Assembly: GCA_036937835.1 (NCBI GenBank)
Contig: CM072864.1
Location: 20,879,501 to 20,943,500 of the forward strand
Reading direction: 5' to 3'
Length of the DNA stretch: 64,000 bases
Source of the DNA: Pampus argenteus
Taxonomy: Eukaryota; Chordata; Actinopteri; Scombriformes; Stromateidae
Shown: positions 24,945-39,200 of the stretch, piece by piece
Layout of the letters: every line of letters begins with the position of its first letter
Numbering within the stretch: position 1 is the first letter of the stretch
Made by a program: the position numbers and the translations under genes
Notes under the pieces: model-generated
The model's database searches: none
What the model was told of the DNA's origin: nothing
Seen by the model: only the letters and a program-made list of their open reading frames with translations

Positions 24945-25700
24945 TTAGAAATGTAAAATAAGACTGCGGGAGGGAATGCTCCACAATGGGTGCTGTATCA
25001 CACTAGACATTGTGACTTGGGGTGGAAGAAAGCACAAGTGTTAATGACAACATTAACAGTGGCTCAGTTCTGTGTTTGTGTGAAATAATCCTATGGAGAT
25101 ATGTGGGGAATGTAACTGAGAAGTAAAGGTTGTTTTTTTTAATTAATTAAAACTTCAGATTGTTCTGTTTTCTGTTTAACACACTGAAATTGAAGAGAAA
25201 CAACAGCACACAAATACATCAATATAAATATTAAACTGACATTTAGAACAAAGAAAAGTTTAATTTTCATCTGAAGAAATGTCAGTGAAGATTAAAAACG
25301 TTGTCAGTGCTACAAACACACAGGAAACTCAAAACATCAGAGGAAGTCAAAACGGACTCAGCTATTGGTTGAAACTCTCGTGGCTCGTGTGACGCACACC
25401 TTGGTTAATTGAATAATGTTTTCATAACGGCTTCGCGCAGAGTTTAATCTTGTTTAGCTAGCGTCTCTTCGAGCACGAAACACAAAGTAAATCTAACTTT
25501 TATCTATTTAGTCCATTTTAATGTTCATGACAACTGAGTGAAACGGCACGAGAAGAAAAAAAATATTAATAGCCTATTAACTTGTCCGTAAGCTATCTAT
25601 TTAGCTTAGCTGTAACTTATATTGCTTTGCTATCTACCACTCAACAAGCAGTTGTGTTAGAACTGCAGCCCGCGTCTAGCAGCTTCTTCACCGGGCCTGG
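24945..25700. other. Spacer after nsun5; start of AKR locus
   Basis: Contains the nsun5 3' UTR (candidate signal near 25140) and then the presumed promoter of the aldo/keto reductase pseudogene. No other gene was seen. Confidence 0.4.
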
Positions 25701-27959
25701 CAGCAGGATGACCCCGGTGCCCAAAGTGAAACTGGCCGAAGCTGTGGAGGTCTGCCGGGTCCTGACCGGGATGTGGCAGGTGTCCGCGGTGCCAGAGCAG
25801 GTAAACATCAACCCTTCTGGGGCTCATGATAGATTGGAATAGAAAAAAAATGTCAGATGTACACACTAATATTTAGTTGTTGGTAGATAGAGGTATTTAT
25901 TAATATATTTGTCAGTAACTATAGCCCCTCGTGTGGAGGCTGGTGTATAAACATAATGAATGACAATATAGTAAAACCCAGATGTAATGATACAGAATAT
26001 GTCCCTTTAGGGGAAGTTAATGAACACTTGGAAAAGTCCTTATTATTGGTATCTTACTATTACTGAATTATGGTGTGTTAGAAACTATTAAATGTTTGTA
26101 TTCTGGGGACTTAAAGTGTTTAGCTCACTGTCAACTGAAGGTACTCCAAGTTGGGTATGGACACAACTATGAATCATGTTATCATCTAATCATCTCAACA
26201 CAAGAGGGAGCTGTTGTTCCGTAGTAGACTGAAGTGTGTGTGTGTGTGTGTGTGACAGGAAGAAACCAAGAGACACTCAAACAGAAATAGGCTACTGAAG
26301 GAGTGTTTTATTCTGTTTTGTATTAGATCATCTATATTATATGATATAATACAAAATAATAACAATGAACTAAAATATTAAATTAACCTAAAAACAATTT
26401 GTTTTGCTTACTAATACCTTTGTATCTCAAAGAACATGCTGCATTATTTAATACAGTTTCATTGAGGTAACTGTGATGGATACAGTTGTCATTTAGACTG
26501 TATATCACACTGTTATTGATTTTCCCTCCAGCTGTTAGTGTCTGTGTTCACCACAGAGCTGTAGATACTCAACACACACATCAAGAAATACTCTCACACT
26601 CCACTAACACACACACACACGTAAGCATGAGAAACAGCTCATGCTTATTCTTTTACACACACACACACACACACAGATAAGGTCCTGGTGTGGCTCAGAT
26701 CAAAGTTTTCGTGGCTGATGTGTTGTGACAGTCTAATGGTATCGACTGAGGTCTCGGCCGTTCACCTGGAATAATGTGCAGAGAGACAGAGAGCTCTTCT
26801 CCCGACAAACCAGCTTTTCTCTTCTTCACACTATTTATTTCATTACATGCGCTTTATTAAATTTCACAGTTAACAGTAAAATAATCAACAGATATCTCGT
26901 ACCACCTGCATTCTTTTAAATAATTTGCAGTATTTGTGGCTGTAGTACAAAATAGTGACAAACTGTGGTGCAATATTTGATCATTTGCAAGATATTGAAT
27001 GTGGTAATAATGGATAATACTGTAAGTGCACACTACAGAAACAAATCCTTGCTTAATTCAAATGCTTTGTAATGTTTACGACTCTTTTTTCACTTTGTCT
27101 GATCTGTAGCTGAAGTCATCTGGGAACACCATCCCAGCTTTGCAGAGTCTGACTAAATATGTGCTAAGACCAGGACCAATGGACGGCAAGGTGAGCAGCT
27201 GACAAACGGGTTAGGAAGGACACACACACTCAGTCTGCCCTGTTTTTAACAGGGAGGATAGTGTTAACCACTAGAGAGCAGTGTGTTTCTTAAAAACAAC
27301 ACCGCTCTACTGAACAAATGAAATGCTGCACATGAGGGGGATTTCATCTCTGCAAATTTGAGCTCTTTGTTGGACATTAGACCAACCTAAACCTTTACAC
27401 TACACTACAATATGAATATTCTGCAAGCGTAGTATTGTGTATAATCCATTAGCAAACAGATTTAAGCAACTTCCTTTATGTCAAATCATTTGGGTAAACA
27501 TTCTCTTAGGCAATCTGTGTTTGAGCTGATTTATGCAGCAAGAGACTTGTTTGAGTCTGGACCGTCAGGTTGAACGAAACTCAATAAATGCGGATTATTT
27601 TTTGTTCCACAGTCATCCAAAGATCCATGAGCCGTATGCAGATGGGCAGTCTGGACTCTAGACTGTGAGATACCTGGACGCCCTGGGACACCTGACCTGC
27701 AGCAGGAGGGAGTCATACGTATGTACACTGTAATACACATTACAGTACTGTAAACATATACACGTAAACATTTAACAACAATAAACAGCTCACACATACT
27801 ACTGACCAATCTACATACAGTTCATATGCAGTTATGATATATACACTAAGATGCATTAGCAGTGTGAGAAGTTATTACAGTATTAATATCAGGCTTATGT
27901 CCAGAGATATGTAAAAAATAAATTGCAATATTATATATTCAGAGTTTGATAGGACTAAC

Positions 27960-28150
27960 ACCAGAAGACAATTAATCAATAAGTTAATCGCCAGAAAACT
28001 AATAAACAGCAAATTATCATGGTGTATTCATTTAAAAAAAACCAAACATTTTCTGGTTCCATCGTCTCCAGTGTGAGAAAAGCAAGATGGCTCATTTCAG
28101 CATTTTCTGACATTTTATGGACCAACAATTGTTATTTTTTGCAGCCCTAT
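27960..28150. repeat. Degenerate dispersed fish repeat
   Basis: The string containing AATCAATAAGTTAATCGCC, then TTTTCTGGTTCCA and the TGTGAG word resembles a short interspersed repeat that I recall as very common in perciform genomes. It has no coding content and lies within an intron of the AKR pseudogene. Recognition is from memory only. Confidence 0.45.
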
Positions 28151-29037
28151 TTGTTTTTTTCTTAACTTCTTTATAATAATTCAATTATCTGGTTAAGTTT
28201 ACTGTTCTGGTTTTGCTGTTGTCTTGAATTTGCCGCTTTAGTTAATTGTTCATTGATAAAATTTTGAATCCTGATCAGAGAGAGATCCTTGACAAATCGC
28301 TTCATTAATAGTTAAGAGGCACGTTGCATAACCATAACGTTTGTGTTTTGATTCTTTGTTGCAAGTCATGTCTTTCTACCCTCATTTCCTGTCATCGCTC
28401 AACTCTCGCTGTCCAATAAAGGCATAAAAAACATATATTGATCAATATATTGTTATATTACAACGTTACATTTACAATGACTCGTTTATAGTTGTATGTG
28501 ATCATTATATAGCATATCGCAAGTGTCAAAATAGGAAGTGAACGTGTTTATCTTGATGCTGTCCTGTGATCCAGGATCTTTAGATTAATCATGAGAAGAT
28601 TTCAAGACACCATCATGTCTTCTGTCTTCAGGAAAGCTCGGCCTCACTAATTTTGACACACAGAGACTGGAGGAGATCACCAACAAAGGCATCCGCATCA
28701 CTTTGTCTACATTACTACTCCATCATGCTTATGATTTCTCTCTCCAGCTCTTTTTATGTGTATTAACAACATATTTAATGTGTTTCTTTTGCAGGTTCAG
28801 TACCTGCACAGAAGATGGAGCAATTATGTCTGGATAACAACATCCAGCTCCTCACCTTAGGCACTCTGGGTGAGACACAACACATTATATGAATTATAAT
28901 CATATCATTCGCATTACTTACACATGAATATCACTCCACTGTTTACGAAGAAGAAGGTTTCATGTTTTATGATGTAAGCAGCACATTTACCATTGTAATG
29001 TAAACATGTAAAATGGTGGGCTTCTAAGATGGAGTCA

Positions 29038-29371
29038 ACCGACATGGCGACTCATCCTCTCTCTCGTTTGCCCCCCCCACCCCTCCATCCCATCTGTACT
29101 CCATCATCTCCCTTTTATATCAACCTTTCCCTCCCTCCTCCTGTTAACCTCAAGGGTCTCCATCTCTGCCCCCCTCCATCACTTCTCCCCTTCTTTTGCT
29201 AGTTTTCTCTCTTAACCTTCTCTTACTTCACCTTCTTCGTCCTCTCCATCCTCCTTCATCTCATCTATTCTCTTCCTCCATCCCTTTCACTCCATCCCGT
29301 ATTTCCTCTCCTGCCCTCTTTCCATCCTCCCCAACTCATTTAACTCCTTCTCTCCTCTCTTTCCTCTTTCA
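29038..29371. repeat. Long pyrimidine-rich tract
   Basis: About 330 bases that are overwhelmingly C and T on the + strand, lying directly upstream of the splice acceptor of the last AKR pseudogene block. The tract produces a spurious Ser/Pro/Leu-rich frame. It could form triplex or H-DNA in principle. Confidence 0.7.
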
Positions 29372-29763
29372 GCTGGATGTCTGCTATCAGATCTGTGTTA
29401 TCTGCGGAGGGTGGAGCCTAACACCAGGGTGGAGCTTTACACCACTTCCCTCTCAAAGTATAAGAACATGATCGACATTTGGGGGGGCTGGACCCTTTTC
29501 CAGGACTTCCTTGTCACCTTTGGAGGCTGATGCCAAGAGACATGACTGCTGAGTGGCCAGTGTGGCAACACTTATCGTGCTGGACCGCCCTGCAGTAGGC
29601 GGCGTCATCGTGGACTGTCGGCTAGGCGTCGCAGGGGCGGGGCAGCACATGACCTGACCTGAAGCTGACAGCAGAAGATCTCGCTGCCATCGCAGCTGTG
29701 ACACGCAGCTCCAGGGACCTCGTGACGCTCATTGGCAACTGTGGGAATGAATATAGAAGCTAA

Positions 29764-31809
29764 AAGGGGAGAGAGAGTGGACTGCCAGAAGGAGGGAGGA
29801 GTAAAGTATGAAACACACAGTACAGCCCAATAGTGTTTCTGCACAAAAAGACTGTAGAGCATCTACAGAGCACTCTGCCATACATTATAAAGATAATTCA
29901 GCCTAAAATGCTTTTATAAATGTTTTTAAGATTATGTGCCTGAGGTGTAGTTATTTTCCACCTGAATGCCTGATGCAGTTAACAGGTTGATTAAATCATT
30001 TGAAGTGCTTTTCAATGGGGGAGAGAAGTTTCTTGTTCAAGTTTAAATAGATTTTCACAGAGAGGCTCAAACACAGTTATCAGTTGTTTAAGCAGTAATA
30101 ACAATTTATATTATTTAATAAAAGAACATAATGAGAGATGATGTCTGAAGTCTCTACTTTAATTTAATGTTTAGGTTGAATCACATTTTTTCCTCACCGT
30201 CAAAATGAGAAAACCACTCTAAAGGAGTGAAAGGAACATTTTAAATAATACTTTTTTCTGTTTCTCTAGCTTTCATTTATCATAGAATCATTTCACCCAA
30301 ATCACAAAGGAAATGATATCTAGCCATGTAGAGCATTCAGGGATGTCTTTGTATCATCCCGAACAACGAGACATCATTCCTGAAAAGAAGATGTTTATAA
30401 TATGTTTGTGATTTGGGTGAAACAACTCTTTAAAATGATATCATGAAACAATTCATCAATATTCCTTTGTGTCTGAGAAAATGTCTAGGAGGAAGATATG
30501 TTTGCACAGTACATACTGTACAGTATGTACAGTATTGAGGGGGCAGGGACTCAATGAAGTGGAAGGAAGTGGGGAACCCTGTAGCGATGTCTGGCTCTAC
30601 ACACACACACACACACACAAATGTTAGACTCCCATCACTGCATAAAATTGACTTGTATGACAGAAGCATGTGGTGCCTTGTGTGAATGATGAGGGGTTGT
30701 GACAGCCTGGATACTGTGTGTGTTTTAAGATATACATGGTTGAGTGCATCATTATAGTGTAATTGCTATGTACAGTCTATATGTAATTAGTTAATCTGTG
30801 TGTGCCGGTGAGCATGTTTTAATGTGGGCTTTTGCATGTTTGCATGTATAGTATGTGTGCTGAAGTAGCAGTAATTAAGTTTGACAGGAGGTGTGTGAGC
30901 CACTGCACATGTGTTCATATGCACTATAATGTGTGTGTGTGTCTGTGCATTAGCGGGGAAGAATCCATACAACAGACTGACAGATATGCTGACAGATGCT
31001 TAGACGAGCAACAGAAAGAAACACTCATCCTGTCTACACTCCCAGCACCTACAGTGTGTGTAAACAGTATGAACATACACACTCTTACATGAACGCACAC
31101 AATCTGTCTGTTTTACTTTTCTCACTCACACACACAGACAGCTGACCCACTCTGTCCACCACAAAGACGAGACAGACTCCTGCTGTGCTATAGGAGCGGG
31201 GTCAAAGGTCGTCCCAGATATCACATCCAATCTTCTCACCAGCTGGAGTTCAGCCAGTGCTGTGCACAAAGGACTGTGATGTACAGTAAGAACAAAGAAA
31301 GTGCTGAAGTATATATCTCATCATTTTGAATTCAGCCCACTTATGTACAAAACATGTTTCCAAGTATCATCAGTTAAATACTAAAACTGATCAGTTACTT
31401 AGTTATTAAAAACACAAATGAGTACTGTATAGCAGTATGCGTGATGACATACTTTTTGTTGATTTTCGTGCGCTTAGATTGCATGCTCTTCTACAAGTTA
31501 TAACAAATAATTGTCAGATTTACAGGGTTTATGAAAGCAACATTTCAAAAATCACGTGTAGAAAACAAGCTAAAGTAGAGCTTTTTTTTTTTTTACCTTG
31601 AGGTTGATGACTGAGAATCATCACAGAATCAAACATGTTACATAATATAACATAAACAAAATTTATTTCACATCTAACTGTTTTACTTTTTTATGTGTTT
31701 TAGTTTTTTTTATTTTTATTGTTAATTTAGGTGCCAGATAAATGTATCTGTTATAATGTCTTTTAATTAAAGTATGATTATATTGACAGGTCATAGAACA
31801 TCTTCTGTG

Positions 31810-31841
<32 letters not shown>

Positions 31842-32640
31842 TGCTGCAGTCTGAGTGAATCCATTTATTTGTAATAGGCCTTTCAATTATTAAAACACAT
31901 AAAATATGCACAGCATATGGTGGATGTGGATCCTACAGACTCCAACCAGCCACTAGGGCACTTGAACCTAAACCTACCCAACAGACTTAGTTATACAAAG
32001 AACTGTATCTGCTTATAAGAAGTTATGTATGCACGCTCAAAATAAAAAATAAAAAGATTTGCAAATAACCTTAAACTAAGGGCGTTTTCCACTTGTAATT
32101 AGGGGAAAAGCACAGGTGTTACTAATAACATTAACAATAATCTATTCTATTGAATCATGACCAACTGTGACAGTGTCCCAGCATGCACCATGCCTGCAGG
32201 CTGAAACTGAAGCAGCTATGTGGAATTCAGCCATCACTAACTTCATTATTTACACCTGTGCTGTGATGGGATTTTGGTCTTTAATGTTTCATTTAGAGGT
32301 ATCCACGTGAACTTAAATTTTGACCTGCGACTGGTGCTAGATGAAAGATGAAAAGAAAAGATTAAAAACATAATCAGAATTATATTTCTATCTTGACTAA
32401 GAGTAAGAGGTTTTTGTCATAAGTTGCTACATATAGGCTACAGAAGAGATAATGCATGAGATGTCCTAATATAAGAATAGATGTGGCGGATGTGGAAAAT
32501 AATTTTCCTCATGTACTCAACTGTGACAAATCCCTCACTTTCCAGGATGTGAGAAGAAAAAAACAAAACAGGTTTTGTAATTTGACCTTTCATGCAAACA
32601 GATCCCACAATAAAGACCTCAGACACAAGTGTTGTGAAGA
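29764..32640. other. Intergenic spacer, no gene seen
   Basis: Contains small CA runs (30600-30620, 31815-31840) and a short imperfect inverted repeat at 30292-30421, but no exon or recognisable transposon protein on either strand. Confidence 0.5.
30292..30421. repeat. Short inverted-repeat element (possible MITE)
   Basis: 17-base arms TTCACCCAAATCACAAA (30292-30308) and TTTGTGATTTGGGTGAA (30405-30421) are perfect reverse complements bracketing about 100 bases. This would fit a small non-autonomous DNA element or a stem-loop. No family could be assigned. Confidence 0.5.
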
Positions 32641-32649
32641 AACCATCCC

Positions 32650-32655
32650 TTTATT
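32650..32655 (-). terminator. Possible tkt polyadenylation signal
   Basis: AATAAA on the minus strand about 575 bases after the tkt stop codon. Another AATAAA lies closer at 33046-33051, so which is used is undetermined. Confidence 0.4.
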
Positions 32656-33226
32656 GGTGTAAAGCTGTCCCATCCAAGTCAAGGTCAAAAGGATTAAAAA
32701 CAGTCAGTGCTCGAAAACAGACCAAACTAGAGTTTCTCCGCACCCTGCTGACTGTAGTGGGGGGTGGGTTTACATAGTCGTACTGGGGCGCAACGCTGCG
32801 CCCAACAAGTGAGAGGGGTTCCACAAAAATGATAAAAAAGAATTCACTTTACTCCAAACCACGTTCACTGCTTTTACCGAAACACTACAGCAGTACCAGA
32901 ACTTTCTTTGAGAGGTAGGAAGGGGTTTGAGGGTGGAGGTGTGTATGTGTGTGAAGGAGAGAGGTGAGTGGGTGGGTAAAAATCTTGGGTGGGGAGTGTC
33001 AAAACCACATCGATGACAGTTAAAAGAGAAAAACCAATTTATCTTTTTATTTTTTAAAACAAATACTTGTTTGATTGAGAAGGAGGGGTGATGGAAGGGG
33101 GGTGCGTGGGCCAGAAGTGCCCCCCCTCCCTCCCTCTCCTGTGTTGGTTTTTTTGTTTGTTGCATCCATGGAAATCACCAGTTAACCACGGAGTCCTTTT
33201 ACCATGTTGTGGCCTCTGCAGCATCC

Positions 33227-36200
33227 TTACTTGGCGTTGGCGGAGCTGCTGAGCATCTTGCGGACCGCCTGAGTGATGGCGTCGCGGTCGATGCCAAAGA
33301 TTCGGAGCAGCTCTTGGGGCTTGCCGCTGCGGGGCACCTGGGAAACGGCCAGACGGTGGACGGTGAAACCCGTCTCGTTCACTACTGCTGAGCACACCGC
33401 CTCACCTAAACCACCTGTGGAATCACAGTCAGACTTTAATCCTCATAAATCACTCATCCGCCCTTCCTTCCTTTGATCTCCACCCTTCTGTCATACTAAA
33501 TTCCTCACACCTTCAAGGGTGATTGAGCTCTGCAGTGATGTGATGTGGATTGACAGGCCATCTTCATCTTCTGTCTCACTATCACTCCTCCCCGCCCTCT
33601 CACTTTTTTTTTTTTTAACGTCTCACTACAAACCGTCACTCAACCATTTCTGATTGACTGAACATGAAAGGTCATTACTTAATCCATCTTTCTGATATTT
33701 TTCCCACCGTTTGCTACTAGCTGTTAACTGGTATGGACATAAGTGAATGTGAGAGACATGTTCATTCTAGAAATTAAAAATACAAAGAAATGTATTTGCA
33801 TATTTGAAACTGACAACCTTTGTGCATCAATTTTGTGTACAATGCTGAAGGACACAATCCAACACATCGTGAAAAATGGAGCAACTACTTACTAATAAAA
33901 AATATAACTCTGGAGAGTTATTTGTAAAGGTTTCACTCACATTTTATTTTGAGTGACTTACTGTAATTACAAACTGGTAATATTGTGATCATTTCTTGTA
34001 TATTTAGTTTCTTTCTACAGCAGTAGCAATGTGTAGGATGGCACAAAAAATAAAAACTATTCCAAGTCCAAATCTGTTTACTGCTGCACTGGATCCCAAA
34101 AGATGATTAAAAAAAAAAAAAATCAAATTCATGCACACAAATTATTATCTTGTTAATCAGTTGAAATTTGCATTAGCAACACATTTGACTTTGTGTTGCA
34201 TTATACTCCCCGTTCACCCATCTGTTCATCACATCATTTCCACTTGGCTAATATACCCCCCTATCCCCCACCCCCATTACCATCTTTTTTTTTGATTATG
34301 ATAAACATAATCTTAAAATAGGCAGAAACAAACTAGATATACGATGATATAAACACATCAACACAATGGGAAACACAGAGAGAGAGAAAGCACATTTTGT
34401 CATGTTGGTCCTGTATGTAGGTCAGCGACAGCCCAAAGGCCAGAGCTGAAATTAAGAACCCCTGACAGTCTCTCCCAGCTCCTCCCCTTCCCCCCCTCCA
34501 TATACTGTTTATCATTTCACCTTTTCTCTCCTCACACCTACAACAATTCCCTCTATCTCTCTGCCTCAGACAGTATTCCTTCAGTCCTCTTCATGCTCGT
34601 GCTCTTCTTCTCTCTCCTCCTTTGCTTAGACTTCAGCGTGCTTGGAGCATCTCTATCTGTAGACAGACCTTTGTCTTTTGCTGCCCCGGACTTTTTTTTA
34701 TTCATGAGTTGATATATTAAGCAGCACACACACGCGCAGACTCCCCACTGATGTGACTGCCCTGATTTTAATTGGACTCCAAATAATATAGAAAAATATA
34801 CATATGATGTTTATATAAATAACTTTTTAAGAACTGAACTGAGATAACTTGTTAATTTTCCATTTTTAACTATGCATTTCTGACTTTTTAAGATATTAAT
34901 AAATCTATTGAAATTATAATAAATTTTAGGCACATACCACAGGAAATAAATTTGGTTTTACACACCAACAAGGCCTTCCTTAGATCAGGTTTGAAAGTAT
35001 TCGAAGTATTTTTAGTCTGCAGGATAGGTTAGACACGTGATAAAAGGTCGCAGTTGAACCTGGATGTATGTTAAAATGCACCATCTTTGGGTTTAAGGAC
35101 ATTTAAAGAAAATAATACAGCCACATCAAAGAATGTATTTTCTTATTTTTGCAGCGTTTTTCAGCCTCCTCACCTTCATAGTAGTGGTCCTCCACTGTGA
35201 TGATGCGTCCTCTGGTTGCCCTGGCGTTATCAATGATGGTCTTAGAGTCCAGAGGTTTGATGGTGAACGGGTCGATCACACGGATGTTGATTCTCTCTGA
35301 GGGAGGAGAGAGGAAGGTGGATGTTTAGTGAACAATCCAATGATGCTTCATAGGGAAGACTGAACTTTGTCATGGCCATAAAGCAGAATGTATTGTTCAG
35401 TGTTTTTCTGCTGACATGTCTTTCCTCGTACCTTTCTTCAGCTGTTCAGCAGCAGCCAGAGCCTCGTGGAGAGTCACTCCTGCTCCAATCACAGTCACGT
35501 GGTCATCGTTGGTTTTGTACACAACCTGAGATGGAAGGAAAGATATATTTTTATGTGGACTCTATAAAGAAACATAGCAGGAAAAAAGCAGGAAAAATAA
35601 ATAGATTTTACTAAGATAGTACAGTGAAAATGGATGGTGCTACAAACCTTAGCCTGTCCAACATGGAAGTCCTCGTTGCAGTTGTAGATGATGTTGTTCT
35701 CCGGGCGGCTTGTTCGGATGAAACACAAACCCTGCAACAAACCAGAAATAATCTACATGTGTCTTTGTTCGTAACACAGAAATTGGGGAAAATCTCTCTT
35801 TCTTTTTTAGTTCTTATAACAGGTGATTACAGGTACCTTTGTGTTGGCAGCGAGCTCCACAGCCTTCTCAGTGGAGACACCGTCGCTCGGGTAGAAGACG
35901 GTTGCCGTGGGAATGGCTCTAAACATGGCCAGATCCTCCAGACCCATCTGAGAGGGCCCGTCCTCTCCTGGACACACACACACACACACACACAACAGTG
36001 TCAACAAACAAAAGTCGAGTGCAGTAAGACTCACATGTTTGCTGTAGGCTGGCATGCATTCAGACTGGAAATGTGGACATGCAATGTACCTGAGGAGGTG
36101 GAGGAGAAGGTGAAAGGGAAGGAGGAGGAGGAGGAGGTGAAAGAATCAGGCTGCTCTGTCATCACCTCCGTGACACAGAGCGAGGGAGAGAGAGGGAGGG

Positions 36201-39200
36201 AGGAGTGCTGATACCAGGAGACAAAGATGGACAACATAAAAGTAGAGAAGGTGAGAAGATGTGGGGAAAAAGTTTAGGATACAGGGAAAGTAAAATCAAG
36301 AAAAGGAGAGGTTCAACCCACTGCAGTAATATGAACAAACCAATGAACAAAGCAAGTGTGGATTTACTATTATATTATGTGAGTTTGACTTGTTTTTAAA
36401 TCCTTCAGTGGGCTGAATAAATACCAGAAAGCAGAATTGTACCAAACCCTACATGCTAACAAAAAATGTTCATCAGTTGTAATCTATCATGTGTCTCTTC
36501 CCTCTCTCTCATCTGAATGCCACTGAAAGGTCAAAAAAGGTCAAATCATTTTGGCTACGATCGGTGGAAGGAGAGATGGGTCCTGACCGATGGAGACGCC
36601 GCAGTGGGAGCCGCAGAGGTTGATGTTGCTCTCAGAGATCGCAGCCATGCGCAGTTGGTCAAAGGCCCGAGTGAAGAACGCTGCGAAGGTGCTGGCAAAC
36701 ACCACATTACGGTCCCGTACGGCACAACCTATCGCCACGCTCACCTGTAGAAGTGAAGAGAGCACCACCATCAGGTCAGAGTTTTCACTAGTTTTTACTA
36801 CACACAATCATCATGGTCCCCAGAGGGTGAAATGTGATTGAAAACGGAAACTTTGATTTCCTGACTTTTTGTTTTTTGGACCATCATCGGGTCAAATTTT
36901 CATTTTGTCCAATACTTTGCTTTATGATCAAATACCTGCAAAATGAATGACATCTGCCTCAACTGTATTTTGTGTTTAGTGCTAATTAGCAAATGTTGGC
37001 ATGTTAACACACTAAACTAATATGGTGAACCCAAATCCATAAAAAAACTAGTTTTGATCTGTTAGTAATATAATCAGTGTACAGTAAAGCCTTGTTGCTG
37101 AGGTCACTGTTATTAAAGGCTCAGAAAAGCCCACAGAGTATAATGACACTTTATTCATATTTCATCTGAACTCATGATGATCTTCTTTTTCATTAACCCA
37201 GACAGACAGTGACCCAGTCTGACTCTCCTTTTTGTTTCCCTATAATGATGCTAATATTTTATTAATATAATTTATTAGTTTTATTGATAATAAAACTAGA
37301 AGATAGTTAGGTTATGCTACTGACAGCAGAATCACTTCTGGCCTTAAGAAGCAACAGAGGCTTACAGATTGATCGGTACACATGTATAAAAACAGTTCAT
37401 ATATATGCTTAAAATGTTGTTATATTGGAGTTTTTAACAGATGTACTGATTGATGACAGCATCTATAATTACTACGGCACTAAACACAGTTCCAGAAGAA
37501 TAATACCTGCACAGATTATTACACTAGACCTCACTGTCAGTGACATCTCTTTCGTACCATGTTCTGCTCAGCGATGTAGCACTCCACGTAGCGGTTGGGG
37601 TGTTCGTTCTTGAAGAGCTCGGAGAAGGTGGAGTTCTTGGTATCTCCATCCAGAGCCACCACGTGATCGTTGTAACGGCCCAGCTTGGCCAGAGCCATGC
37701 CGTACGCCTTCCTTGTAGCGATCTGGTTACGGAGAGACAAACGGATAACTAATCAGTCAACTGCAATTCAATCAGGGCAGATTATTTTCTGATTGTACAT
37801 GAGATATCTCAAAAAAGCTTTATTGTTTTCTGTTTGAATTTACAGCCCAAATAGTTGAGTTTTAGATTATTATATATATTATAACAAGATTACTGCCGCC
37901 ACTGGTGCTACCTTGTCTCCAGGTTTGTAGCTTGGTCCGCTCGGCATGCGGATGTTGCGCAGACTGACAGGTGATGCGTCCTCGTTGGGCGGAGCAGGGT
38001 AGAGGCGCTTGTTGCAGCTGATGATGCGGCTCTGCAGCTCCTTGATCACACTGTCGGCCATGTCTTTGGTCAGGGGTTTACCATGCCAGCCCATCTTATC
38101 CTCGGCCACTAAAAGACACGTACACACACAACTGAGGACTAGTGCAAATTTAAAATATGTCTTTTTGTCATCTGATATCTACGTGGATTTATCGTGTTTT
38201 TTTTATTAGTTTAAAGTACAATCTTATTGTACATCATTATACTGGATATAAATACATATACTCTATAAACCAAACTCCTCCTGGGGATGTCTGTAGTTAT
38301 CTCTAATGCATGTGCACATGCATGAAATAAACAATGGCCAGCTGTCACACTCATAACAATCTTCCACTTCATTCGGTCACAACAGGCTGCTTCAAAGGTC
38401 AAAGGTTAAAGTCAGGAGGCTGTAGGCTTATACCAACAGTCACCATTTCTGAAACAATGTTATGTTAACAGACACATACTTCTCTCTTACACACACGCCC
38501 AGCTGTTGTGACAACTTCACCTGTCTTTGCATCTCTCCTTCTTCCTCCACCTCACACACACACACTCCCCCTCACTGTTATCACAACATGAGCACAATGG
38601 GATGTTGCTGGAAGTGTATCCTACACATTCTGAGGGATTTACTGAGCTGCAGCAGCTAAAGCACTAAAGCGCTGTCGGGATTACGGCGAGTGAGGGCCCC
38701 TCTGGAGTGACGGCGGGTCCGTGGGGCAGTTAAGAAAACTTCTGACAGAACTATTATTCCCAGTCAGTTGCCACCGTTTTACAAAGTCATCATTTCCAAA
38801 CGGGGATTTGGAGCAGTAACACCCAACATCATCGTTATGAAACCGCTCTGAATTTTCTACTTATGATAAGTTATTATCCCAAAATGAATTGAGAATTTAA
38901 CTGATATTTAACCTCTAAATGACAACAGAATTATATTATTATAAGTAGTTAATTATGTTTTGTGGAGCACACTTTAACAGCTTGCATTCTCTATGTGCTA
39001 TTTAGGGATTCTTGGAAAAACAAAATAACTCTTACTGAAACTCAGTAAAAGCACTAGCATTTAACTTCACACACTGTGTGACTGATTATTGCACCTGGGA
39101 TGCCTTTGCCCTTAATGGTCTTGGCGATGATGGCGACCGGCTGGTGGCGGGGCTGACTCAGGACCTTACACAGTTCCTCCACACTGTGTCCGTCCACAAT

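Larger units (their letters stand above)
25708..29763 (+). pseudogene. Aldo/keto reductase family pseudogene
   Basis: Six blocks in order and on one strand resemble an NADP-dependent aldo/keto reductase (AKR). Block 1 ends at 25800 (words VCRVLTGMWQVS, then a GT donor). Block 2 is 27110-27190 (LQSLTKYVLRPGPMDGK, donor GTGAGC). Block 3 is about 27612-27720 (VIQRSMSRMQMGSLD, then frame breaks). Block 4 is about 28632-28703 (LTNFDTQRLEEITNKGI). Block 5 is 28796-28869 (AQKMEQLC, IQLLTLGTL). Block 6 is about 29372-29763 (KYKNMIDIWGGW, then VLDRPAVGGVIVDCRLGV and a natural-looking end). Disablements: a frame break or deletion after GSLD in block 3, a frameshift after WTLFQDF and a TGA a few codons before VLDRPA in block 6. 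Conserved splice sites and good residue conservation suggest loss was fairly recent. The family assignment is solid; the exact subfamily is not named. Confidence 0.75.

Noticed and set aside
35624..36211. 195-codon + strand frame overlapping tkt exons
   Set aside because: It overlaps two tkt exons in antisense and crosses a microsatellite; no family match.
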